The notes under the pieces: generated by a model | The model's input: only the letters and a program-made list of their open reading frames with translations | What the model was told of the DNA's origin: nothing | Databases searched by the model: none | Translations under genes and position numbers: made by a program | Part shown: piece by piece, positions 25,799-38,000 of the stretch | Layout of the letters: each line of letters starts with the position of its first letter | How positions within the stretch are numbered: position 1 is the stretch's first letter | Source of the DNA: Membranipora membranacea | Lineage: Eukaryota > Bryozoa > Gymnolaemata > Cheilostomatida > Membraniporidae | Assembly: GCA_914767715.1 (NCBI GenBank) | Contig: OU612065.1 | Coordinates: 4,278,001-4,342,000 of the forward strand | Direction of reading: 5' to 3' | DNA: 64,000 nucleotides

Positions 25799-28700
25799 TC
25801 AGGTTTGAAATGCTTCTGTAGGCTGATCAGACTGCATGTACTCCTCACTGTGACTACCTGTATACACGGTGACTCTTCTCTCAGTGGCATCGAGTCTTGA
25901 ATCCCTGCCCATCACTTTCTAGTATACTGTCGAATAGAATAAAACGAGGTGCATTGGTAAATCTTCAGGTTTGAGACTGTTTGAGCATTATGACCAGACA
26001 AGTTGGGGGTGTCTTTCAATTATACAGAAGGGTACACGTATATAGCTTCACTAAGAGCTGAAAAATTGGTGAGATAGACCACTTGCAGGTCTTGTTCACT
26101 AAGCAAGTAAAAACAGTAAGCATTGTGAACACTCACAAATCTATGTCCACATATAACATCATAGGTATCATATTGTTTGGACCTACCTAGAAGCCATGGC
26201 TCTTACACCAGGCCATGTTTCTTCGGCTATATGAGGTATTGCTGATGTAGGCACAAGGAATCCGTTACCCTGTGCATTGGAATCTGAAGGAGGCAACTCC
26301 AAAGTGAAGGAGTACTTGACTCCTAATGATCCCTTTGCCCAATCGTCGGAGGCACCTGAGGAGGCATCTGTATCCAAAAAGAAGAAGAAATCAATGTCCC
26401 TAAAAACTTCTAACTGCGAAGACAAAACAGCACTGAAGTTACCAATATCTCACACAGTCAGCCATGAGAATTATATAAATACATAGTGTGTTATGTAAGG
26501 TTTTTTGTCAGCAGTAAACTCACATAAGGTACGGGATGCGGGTCCATAAATATATGTTGTCCTTCTTCCACTAGCTTGATGTATAGCCCGAGTACTTGCA
26601 ATGGCCACATTGTTCTGTAAATTAAATAAATGATCGTTGGTTTTGTTGACGAGGTTACAATTGATAAAACTGCTCAGATGGGTTGTGTCCTCCCACTACG
26701 TTAAGCGCCTTAATTTGACATAAGCAACAAGCAATGGGTGGTTACAATGATGAAGTTAGAATGTTTGTGAGAAAAAGCTATCAGATTTTAACTCTGTGCT
26801 GCAAGGATACAGCTTAATACCATTTTGTGTATCGGCATTGAGCCCTCCAATGATAACCTGGATTATCTTTACTACCAATTGCACACAGTATCAGAAATTT
26901 GTTTCACTTGCACATCATGAACTGATATACAGTTGTGGGATATTAACATTGAATTTATGATCACTTCTATTATGGAGTCTGGTTGTAATAATTCTGGTCT
27001 TACGATACTACGAGATACGAGAATATTGTATATCTTACCAGCGCTTCATGGTCCTCAGGAAGCTGTCGGGTATAACCCCATGAATAGAGCCAGTACTGAC
27101 CATACGAATGTAACGACATATAGGCTTTTATTTGTGTCTGTGTGCTTATATTAGTAAGGAAACTTCTGATGGCATTAGTCTCTGGTTCGGAGAAAGCCTC
27201 CGGTCCCCCATAAATATCTGAACATGGGTTCATACTTGTCCCTGTTTCTACAAACAATTTTGAAATTAAATTATTAAACTGAAACTCTCGTTGTGCAACA
27301 ACATATTTTACTTCTAACAAGTTTGGTTAAAAAAACATGGACAATCAGACTCATCTCTATTACTCAAGCAGTTAAACATACTGCAGAGAGATGTCCCAAT
27401 GAGAAGACCAAAGACAATCAGTCAACAGGAACCAAAATGTGTCAAAAAGAGCCAACATTCAGTTAACATGTCAATCCTTCGAAGACTCTACCATCTTCAT
27501 GTTCATTGTACGACTTCTAGAGAATATTAACGATAACACTCCAGACAATGGTTCAGTTTAGCCTCTATATTTTTACAATATCAGATCTTTCAACTTCGGG
27601 AAGGCGAATCAACTGAAATCAATTATGGTCATGTATGAGCAAATCAATTTGACTGAGATAGGGTCAACGATTGACATTGTGGCTGAAGATGAAATACATG
27701 TTGAAAAACAAACCATCAGTGTTGAACGTTGGCGAGGTCTCAAATTTTCTGTATCTGCATATTGGATGTTGTTGAGACGAGATCATCAGATGCCAATCAT
27801 TTTAGTACATTTATATCAACAAACATCTAAAAGCTGGATACTTGTTTTTAAAGACCTTGATAAAGTGCCTGGGACAAATATCCTGTCAGCCAAAGATATT
27901 AGGTTCAATTCCCCACTAGGGGTGACAGTTACTTTGACTTATACATCAAGTCTGGATTCAAGTCCCTGGGTCTTATTATGGTTAATGATCATGTAGCATG
28001 TCATGTTGCATCTACTCACTGCTAAGTATATCTCTTGAAAAAAGAGGATTGCAAAGCTTGCACCCATAGTAGCAGATATCACAGGGTTGCACTTGCTGAG
28101 AAAAATATTTGTACAACTAAAAACCTCGGATGAAACAAGATAATGTCTTGCACAATGCTACGAACAGCATTTCTGACAACGCTGCCCGCATTGTAATGTA
28201 TGTGCCCTGTCGGGAGTCAACCAATCCACGAAGCTCATACCACCGACTAAATGAAGATTAATCAAAAGCTGACCAGTCAGCAATCTAGTCTGTCTTGACA
28301 AGCTACCACTGACCATGCCATGAACCTTTCCACATATCTCTAATCAGTAACTTAAAGTTACCAGCATCGCAATGTAACGAAAATCAGAGAAGATTTCCTG
28401 AAGACAACAACAAAACAATGATTATCTTCACATACGACTTATCACTGTTGTAATAATTCCAGTGATTCAGGGGCTATCTATTTAAATCAGCCAGCAATGA
28501 TCCTTGCCTAGATATCGAGATGTGTGTTAGCTATGCCCAGCTAAGCTTGATGCTGATGCTGTTGCATTTAATAATGGCCCTGGTCTAGGTAGAACTTTCT
28601 TGCTGTTTTCATTAGCACAAAACGTTTCGAAACCATCTAGTTTATTTATCTACCTATAAACCTTTATCTCTTTATCACGGACACTATAGATTCTAGAGCA

Positions 28701-31700
28701 GCTAATGAATAAGAAGTGAACAGAGCTGGTGTATGCGATAACTATATTATAGTGACAAACCTCCCCATTTGAATCCAAAGTTTCTGTTTAGGTCAACCCC
28801 ATAGCAGTATCTGTAGTCAGTACCATAGTAGTAAGCTGTCCACCATGGCCTTCTGGGTGATACTGTCACACGTCTGTTCTTTCTCCACATACGATTCTGT
28901 AAAAATGATCATGGACAGTTAAAGGTGAAATCAGCAAGCGATTATTCAGCATCAGCCTACCCTGAACATAGAGGGAATATTCTAATAGCACAGATATCGA
29001 CAGTAGGAGACAATCAGCACCGTATTTGATGAAGAGAGTAATATCATGTGGTTGATTTTCTTATCATAGACGGATATAGAGTCAAAATGATGAATGAAAA
29101 CAGCTTCTTAATGATTCACCCATAATTCCCACCTTATACAAATTTGTTTTGATTAGCGGTCTCAACTCATCAAATTTGAACTTTTATGTCATCGACAAAC
29201 TTGTGAGTGACTTTGTCATGTATTTGCAAAAGTTCTTATCTAACCACAATAGTCACTAATATTACTGTATTTCCTCCATAATAGGCTCATTGCAAATCGC
29301 CTGGACAAGTTGGGCTGTGCATGAGTAGGCAACTCAATAGTGTTAACTTATAACCCCCAAACCTACCAGACCAAGTAACCCTGAAGACTTATTTTTCATG
29401 CAAATGCATGTGTGATAGCTGTCTTAATCTCATTTCAAGCTCAAAAATGATACCAAGAACCCTGTTCCTTTACAAACACTTTAAAGTGCTTGTAAAGGGA
29501 GCAGGTTTTTGGTATCATTCTAGAGCTCTCAGTCTAGTTTAGAACATTATGCTATGTGCAAAAGCAGCCTGTGGCCCAGTTAAGAATTATTTTCACTCAA
29601 AGTTGGGATGAGAAGGTACTAAAAAGGTACTATTTTTCTCCTTTGGAGTTGTGATCACTTGTAGAAAATAGTACCTTTTTAGTACCTTAGATTATAATGG
29701 GAATATACAGTATCTCGTAAATATCCCATTAAGCCCAATATTTCATTTGGACTGTAATCCAGTACAACTTTGTCTGCGATTAAATAAATGGACAGAGCAC
29801 GGCAAGTCAAATATTGGGTTGCCTCTCTCACATGATGGCACTGGAGATCAGGCAAAGGGAGCATCTCCTTAAACAGACAGATCAAGTTGAATGGCGCCAG
29901 ATGATGCATTGGTAATAAAAGACTCTTGATCCACCAAGGCGTTTAAGTACTTTGACTACGTACAATGAGACACAGACATCGATTTCACCAACCACTTTGA
30001 CGTTACATTGTCATTAAAACATATGAAATGCAGGGAAATACCAAGGAGCATTTCATACCCATGTGATGAGCTACCCACGCCAATTTTAACAAAGCAAAAC
30101 CAATACAGCATTCCATTAAACTCATTGACATCATACATTTAGCTAGCGCTAGAGTATTACAGGTCAAATAATTTGTATAGGCTTGGAACTGCACAGCACA
30201 CATAGATTCAGAGTAAACACACTGTCACCAAGCTGTCATTGTCATTTGCTATATCGCAAAAGCAACAAGTGAATATTATGATGGAAATTGAAACATCATA
30301 CTTACCCTTTGACCTGTTGGTTGATCAAATATGAACAGATTATTTACCCAAGCTGTCATTGTTACATAAATACACTTAATGACACCTGAGGTGTATGCAA
30401 CCTGCTTAGCACATTCCTGTTTGACATCATTGCCAAAAGTCAGCTGCTTTTGATTTTTGTCGCCCCACATTGTACTCATGTACAGGATGTGGGTTAGGTA
30501 TTTTGTGTATATTTTGGATGTGTACTCATGATTCAAAAAATTGTGCAGTGATTTCAATAGAATTGCTTCTCCTAGCATTCACTCACCCTGTATCTTGAGT
30601 ATTCGTAACCATCAGGATTGGCGACAGGAAGAATATACCAAACCAGACTATCAGACACTCGCCTATCACATCTTTCAGATGGGTTGATCAGCTAAATAAT
30701 AAAATTTCATCATGTTCCAATATCACAGACTCTTACCAATTATGATTGTTTCAAAAATCAGCATCAAATCAAGCCCTACTGATAAATTTGTTTTCTCCGC
30801 GAGAATTCTTACAGCTGTGATGCAATTTGTCATGGTTGATAAAAAACTATAATGGCTTACCTTATTTATGATGTTATTAGCAGTGGCAGGTGCTATCCAT
30901 TCTCTGGCATGAATACCAGCCTCGATCCACACTGCGCCCTTAATATTTCTCCTTGTTAGTGATCCTATCTGTATAACCTTCAGTTGTCTGCCCTCACCGC
31001 TGGACCCAATATTATGAATACGGCATTTAGAGCCACAGTATGCTTTCATTTTGTCAAGCCAATCATTTATCTGTAAAACAGTAAATATAAAAGCCAATGT
31101 TCTTACTTTGCACCATGTTTGTTTACATAAAAATGATTCCCATGCCAATCTTGGCATGAGTTTCACATAAAATAAACATAAAAACGCCCCGTTTATCCAA
31201 GAGCAATAACCCATCAAGGCAGCAGTGGTTTGGTAATGGTCAATTTTTTGCATAAAAGGTTAGAGAAAATGGGTAACACAACACTGTCAATTCTGTAAGA
31301 GAGAAGGCTCACCTCCTGATGAGAACCAAAATTCTCAGTAACACCTTCTGTAAGTGATTCTAAATCATCTCCCTCCTCATCATTATCATCATTAGTGTCA
31401 CGTTTACTTCTCTTTGTTTGAGTTTTATTCATACTTGACAGCTCAGCTGTTATCGCTCTTAATTAAGTACAATCATCCTCTCCATATAGTATATATGACA
31501 AATTACTAATTATGTGAATGAATCATTGAGCCATAAAATAATCACTGATTAAAGAGGATATACCAATGTAGCTATACATGTCAGTCTAGACTTTGTTGAA
31601 CTCTAAGAATTCAAGAAGTCTGTCAACAACTGGAGGCTACAATGATGATCATACGCTTTTGAAATTTAGTGATGAAGAGAAACAATAAATGGAACCAACA

Positions 31701-32517
31701 ACATCTTACTCACTTTTGGACATCTTGTACTAGGATGCTATACGTCAATCCTTCTTGAGCTAATCTCTGTTTTATGTTTTTAAGGTGATATTTTGGCACA
31801 TGTATATCAACATTATGATTTACTGCTGAAGGATCCGTCCAAAAGTCAATCTACATTATAATTTACACAAATAAATGGATGATGCAAGAGTATTTTACTG
31901 CGGCATGGTCTCATGCAACACAATAAAAGAATAAAAGTCCCAGCCCAAAATTGTGAAATTATAAATATTAATGATTGTACATCCCAAAAATTTTGTCCTG
32001 TGTTTTAGGTATTTAACAATGAAAAAAGATTCAATCTATCAAAGAAACCTTGATCTGTCCTCTATTAGGTCACAATTTTCGGGAAATCAACATCACTTAT
32101 AACCCAAGGAGTATGTCAGTATAGAAAGCGATACAAGTCTGACAACATTATACTTTTCTATTCTAATCAATGTCAATGTCATTACAATCAGGATTACCTG
32201 AGAATTGTGTTTTTCCATATGCTGTAGGAAGCGGAGTTCCGTCTCATTAGCAGGGGTCACTCGAAGCACTTGATCCCTTTAAAGAGATGCAAATAAGTCA
32301 TATTACCACAATTTAAAAATTTTTAAAATAAGGATGGAAACAGTCCAAGACATATTTTTATTTTTCAAACCTAAAAGCTTATATAGATATATATATATAG
32401 ATGAAAGGTACAACGGTTAATATTACAAGCTACATACCCATCAAATGAGACAACAGTTTCTTGCGCGACAGTTGTCAGAGAACCATAACACAGCATCAAG
32501 AGTGACACCAGCAACAT
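25799..32517 (-). CDS. Secreted zinc carboxypeptidase, M14A family, B-like
   Basis: Removes C-terminal residues from peptides outside the cell; predicted preference for Lys/Arg. Exons from 5' to 3': 32517-32438, 32276-32198, 31850-31714, 31433-31313, 31070-30861, 30691-30587, 28896-28761, 27241-27039, 26614-26524, 26367-26187, 25904-25799, coding for 482 residues. A signal peptide starts MLLVSLLMLCYGSLTTVA. A propeptide follows to about residue 110, ending in RSKR (107-110) and then an acidic run. The catalytic domain begins near 140: zinc ligands H193 and E196 (HARE), DLNRNF (Arg/Asn substrate contacts), third ligand H333 (SLHSY), Tyr388, D395 in SDDW at the specificity position, and catalytic E411 (FTLEL). 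It has about 65 more residues than usual, from the linker and a C-terminal tail of about 40 residues rich in charged groups. Intron 6 carries a TTAA-element fragment. Confidence 0.92.
29148..29722 (+). mobile_element. TTAA-element end-to-end junction
   Basis: 29148-29480 matches the right end of the large element (18886-19220), and 29485-29722 matches its left end (14988-15222), joined through a single TTAA at 29481-29484. Identity to those copies is very high by eye (over 90%). Both halves are truncated on their outer sides. It lies in an intron of the carboxypeptidase gene. Confidence 0.88.
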
Positions 32518-32848
32518 GATGTCATATGTAACAAGCTATAAAACAATACAATGTTCCGGCAATGAGTATTTATAATCTTTGGTTCAGGTCAGGTGTCATC
32601 AATAATAACTGTGTTCTAATTGTTGATGGTTTTGAAGTCCCAATTATAATGACCACAAAGATAACAGCCATTGATGAGGCTATATTGAGTTACTGCCACA
32701 CTAGGGACAGCATAGAAACTGAATACTGAAAGGGGTGGATCACCAGCTGAAATACATTCACTGAAAATATGGAAAACTAAATTTTTAAATGGAATAATAT
32801 GTATTCCCATAAAGGGGTGATTAATGTTGCTTTTTAAGGTGATAACAG

Positions 32849-33221
32849 CAGGGTTGGTTGAGTCATAGGCATCTGGAGTTACAAGCATGTCCAGTATCAA
32901 CCACCCCATTTCCCTCTCTAGGTGTAGCACACTTGAGTTTCAAACAAAATCACTCACTTAAACTTTTGCACTCTGTTCACTCTAATAAGCTGTGTCTTTT
33001 ACAATGGTTTCGAATCCTCTACTTGCTCTTTTACAGGTGCTGTGGATGAAAATGTTCTGAAAGATTCCCACTTTCTCTCAGAATCCTGCCATTGACGCCA
33101 TGTTGATCACCCAAACTGAAGCTTTCAAAAAATACTTTTTATAATTAATTTTTCTTCACTTTTGATACTGGACATGCTTGTAACTCCAGATGCCTATGAA
33201 TTCAACCCTCTAGCGTCTAGA
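32849..33221. repeat. Inverted repeat, probable small MITE
   Basis: The block CATAGGCATCTGGAGTTACA onward, about 32862-32899, is the reverse complement of about 33164-33205. Similarity extends outward to AGGGTTG. About 265 bases lie between the arms, without an open frame. It sits about 350 bases upstream of the carboxypeptidase start codon and could contribute to, or disrupt, that promoter. Confidence 0.7.
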
Positions 33222-35045
33222 ATCGAGCCAATAAACTGAGCAAGTGTAGGTATAAATAATCACTCTCTTTGGAGTAAATAGCAGATTAGATAGGTACCTA
33301 CTACAGCACAACTGAGCATCGTAGAAGACAATACTTATCAAATCCACAACATATGCCTAATCCAATATAGCCTCGTCAACGGTAACCTGGATGCTGAGGA
33401 ATGACCAAGGAATAATTGGTTTGACCTTCTAAGGAGTACTTCAAGGCAATATTGTTTGATGGGGGCTAGCCTAGCTAGCTTTCATTAGTAGGCCCTCTAA
33501 ATAGTTGGTGAAAGTGGTCCTATTCATTTGAGTTGGTTGCTGACCAGCCTTCCCAGCCAAGGCTGATATATGGCATTAAATTGGGCAAAACACACACTCA
33601 GGCCTGCATGTTCCTGGTGCCCCATCTACTTCTAGCCTATCTATCTTAACCAAGGAGTTGTCTTAACTAACAATCTTTGTTGTCGTTGGCCTGAGCAGCC
33701 AACTGGGTAGGCCTCTCATTTCTTTGGCTGCACCCAGGAGTTGAATTTTGTAACAAACCAACCTACCACACTGAGTAATGTTACAAGCTGTGTCCTCAAT
33801 CGTCTCCAGTACTCGTCCTGTGAAAAGCAGCCTAGAAAATGGTTTGTCTAGTTTTCCCAATGAGAGAAATGGATACGATTGGGCTTGCTAAATTGACACA
33901 GTAGTGATTGGTCAGATATGGTTATCATCATCCAATTAGATTGATTTATACAAGTTTGCATAGTTATCTTCTCCTATTTTGTTGTAGTTAGCCCACTGAA
34001 CTCAATTCAATTCAATGAGTTAGCCACACTCATAGACATCGATAAATAGATGCCTAATCAGTTTTTGGGGTTTTCGTTATTACTGGTTGACGCCATCAGT
34101 GGTAGGGATTTATAGCTTGAAATGTTATGTTTTGCAGCTAGCCCATTAAGTTCATTCTTGAACAAATCCCTCCCACTGATTTCATATATACAGGAGATTC
34201 ACAAAAAGTGGAACGACTCCCAACAATGAACTAGTTCATTGCTCCCAAGAGCGGCCTAGGTTTCTATTGGCTCTATGTCTATGGCCACACTTCTTGCAGA
34301 TCGACTCTGTGATACGAGTCTCTCTGCACCGTAGTGACTGAACTAATTCAAATGAGTTAGTTAGCTAGAATCAGGAGATTCCTGATTCTAGAACTACCGC
34401 TGCAATAAAATGAGTGAAGCACACAGGCTGTTTTCAACATTGAACTTTTGATCATTGTTGCTGCCTTCAGCAATGAGTTTGATTAGTTAATCCAACTGGA
34501 TTTAATACATATTCTATTGCTATTTAATCTTTCACTGCCGTGTCATTGCAAAGTGAAGTGTCCTGTTAGCATACCTATATCCAGCAAACAACAAGCCGTT
34601 GTCATATTTGTTAAAAGTTCTGACAGAAATTAAGTTTGGTAAATAAGCCAAAAGTATGACATTGTACAGAAACTTCCATGTATCTTATGCAACACAGAGC
34701 CTTGGTAACAATGTTATTTTCTTCTTCTATATGTACAGGCTGTGATTTTCCATTAGTAAACAGTCCACCACTGGATTCTAAACTGGGCCAGTCTCTAGAG
34801 GGCTGTGGGGGATTATGTACTTGCTGGAGTACAATGAGTTCAATACAACACCAGTTATTCGTTCTTTAGTTATTATTAATATTATACTCAGTATGGACAT
34901 TAAAGATCATAAGACTAGCAAAAAAATCAAATTCTCCTGTCAATAACTGTACTGAACAAGAGATATAACAATTATTGGTGAGCAGCTTGAAAATTGCGCA
35001 GGAATCATGATTAAACTGCCAAAACGAAACTACATATTTTGATTA
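33222..35045. other. Intergenic between carboxypeptidase start and TOMM70 stop
   Basis: No gene recognised. Contains a short palindrome (34365-34391), one copy of the CCAAGGAGT word (33650) and simple ATTCA-rich runs near 34000. The carboxypeptidase promoter should lie at its left edge or within the preceding repeat, and the TOMM70 3' UTR at its right. Confidence 0.5.
34365..34391. repeat. Perfect 12-bp palindrome arms, 3-base loop
   Basis: CTAGAATCAGGA, loop GAT, TCCTGATTCTAG. Confidence 0.8.
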
Positions 35046-38000
35046 TCAGAATGGTTGCCCCATAAGACCAGAGGGCCCTAAATTCATAGCATTTCCTGAT
35101 ATTAATCCAAACCTTTCTTTTACTAATTTTGATGCTTTAATCGACTCAATCATAACCAGAGTGTTTTTACAGTCCAAAGCTGTTCGCGAATACTTGAGCT
35201 GCTTCTCGAAAGCAGCGAGTGCCTCCTCAGGTTTGTTTCTACAATCACAGAATGATGAGAGATGAGAGATCATTCATCATTTATGAATCAACAGCATTGC
35301 TGAAAACACTTGGTGAAGCACAAGAGAATTTCATCAATCATCGACACAACTTGGATGATTATGTCATTATTTAGTATTGAGATGTCTAGCAAAGTTCAAC
35401 CTGTCGGTGCAGATATATCTAACCCAGGTGGAGATGTGTGGAGATGAATTGGGATGATTCAAAATTTGGCAGTCGTTACGTTACACAGTAAACCTAATTA
35501 CTTCCTGGTAGAAAATTTAAGCTTTATGACGTTGCTAAATCACCAGTCATAACCTAAAATGCTTAACTTTACATAAAAGTACCAGTTTCGTGTGATCAAG
35601 ACACTACAGCATCTAGAAGGATTGTTATGAACTCACTCTTGGAGGTTAAGAATACCCAGGTTTTCATACACGGCCTCACATGTTGGATCTATTTCATTGG
35701 CTTTTAACAGATATTCTAAGGCTTTCTTCACATCCTTTTTCCATTGCATCATCATGGCTCTGGAAATAAAGAGTTTGTGACAATGATCAGAGATAAACAA
35801 CTAGCAAGCCATAGAGCTTGTATATATTCAGGATTTCGGAAAGTTAAATATTCATCGTAAACATTCTGTTCTGGCTTACTTACTCATATGAATGCTATAT
35901 AAGACCTACAGCAAAGGAGAGTTTTCATAAGACAGAATTCTTTAAACTTACGCCCTTTGTATATAGATCCTAGGATTATCTGGACATTTATCTACTGCTT
36001 TGTGATACACATCCTCGGCTTCTGAGAACTGACCAAAGAAGATAAGGGCCTGAGCGTAGAGACACCAGCACTCTCCATCTGTTGGGTGATTTGTACACAG
36101 CTTCTCCATCTTACGCATTATAGCTTCCAGCTCTGTGAAATTCTGTTGTGTTTGAGCTAACTGAAGGTCTACAAAATTGACGATGATCACAATATCAAGG
36201 TAGGGTAGCATGTCTACGCATTGCGGATACAAACAGAGAAAGCTTGATGCTGATGTAGAATATCATCCTGAAACAAAATTGGTACTTACCACACATGTAT
36301 TTTTGTAATAGGATATTAGGGTTAGCATCTTCTGACTCTTGCAACTCTAGGGCTTTCTTAGTGTCTTGCTGACACTGAGAGAAGTCCTGCATCAACAATG
36401 CGATCTGTAAGTAAAAGAGAACACAGGGCTATACTATACAGCCTACACCAAGCACACACTGACATTCCTCCAGCCACTAAATCACAGAGAAAATATTCTG
36501 AAAAATGTTAAATCTGCCTTTATCATGTACCACACTGAAACAATCATGAGCAGAGTTATCTATCCCTGCAACCAGGACTGACAATTACACATTTATTGTT
36601 ACCTTACAGTTGTGTCATAAAGTGTGAAGTGCCATGCTCAACAATAGTCCTAGACTGGACTGTTTTATTTTGCATGTTCTGAGAAGTATTGATTGCCTAG
36701 ACTTGATTCTGATATTCTACATTGTATCATGCATACTTAGTGTTTAAAGACAGTAACTAAATAATCAAGTTAATCAGTATAAAAAATCTGGTAATTATCG
36801 AAATACTCTACAATATACCCATGATAGAGAAATCAAAATAGACGTTGATCACAACTGAGCAACTGATTCCAGAGTTTTTCACCACATCATTAGATCATTC
36901 ATCAGATGTTATTCGATGTTTGTTATGAGCCTAAAACATGTCTCCAATTTAGAAAATGATGCAGTGCCACAACAGCACAGCAAAAGATATCGCTATGCTT
37001 ATATTGGTTGATAAATATACGATTAGCTAAGATCTGGGATAAGAAGCACATGCAGTGAGGGTGGTTATCACTGGACATGCAGGTAATACTACAAACCACA
37101 AATCTCACAACTCACCTGCCCCCTGTGATGGAACACATCACCATTTGTGGGATCTACCTCAGATGCTTTGATCATGTCCTGCAGACCAAGTTGTGATTCC
37201 ATTCTAGCTATGTGTATGAGGCCTCGCCTCATAAGAGCTGTTGAGCGCATCTGAAAACATGACATAAATTTGAACGGCTCTGCTATCTATTCAAAGAAAT
37301 ATGTAGCCTAAAGCAATTGTATTTTAATTCCGACTTACTTTTTTTTATAATCATCTTATTTTAATGAAGGCTGTCCTGACAAACTATCGCACTCACTCTA
37401 TTTTTGACGTCCTGCATATCCAGAAGACGATTCAGATCATTTTCAGCTTGACCTGGACAGCCAGCTAGAGTTAGGAATGTGGCCCTCAGAAGTAATGCTT
37501 CAGGTACATATGGGCTCGATTCATTCTCTAACTCTATATTCAGATGTGGAATGATGTCATTATACTTCTTGGCGACTAGATTGGCACATGCCTCCTGGAA
37601 TGGTGTTCTGGAAAAAGAGAATCAAAATCTGTCTAGCATGTCAAATAGGCCCAACAAACTATAGAAGCTTACAATTTTTGTCATGACAGCTAATATGAGA
37701 AATGGACTGGGTGAATTTGGACTTACCTTTCTTGGCTGTCAGCTGGTGTGGAGAATGATTCTATATTTTTCAGCACCGGATCATTAGGAAAATTAGTAAC
37801 ATAAGATCTGACGCACTCATCACCAATTAATACTGGGTCACGTGTCTATAAAGAAGAATTCGGTTGTTACCTTAAGGTAGAGTACCATCAATATCTAAGA
37901 TATTACATATAGGCTCACACAACTCCAGTAGTGTATCGCTATGTTATTGCTTCAAAACCAATCAGATAAAAGAGAAGGATTTATTATAATTTTTTCCAAC

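Noticed and set aside
27625-27996. Open frame of 123 codons on the plus strand inside a carboxypeptidase intron
   Set aside because: No recognisable domain, no partner exons and no family resemblance I can defend; possibly a decayed mobile element, but unsupported.
33663-33860. Minus-strand open frame of 65 codons
   Set aside because: No splice context or recognised motif; lies in repeat-like spacer.
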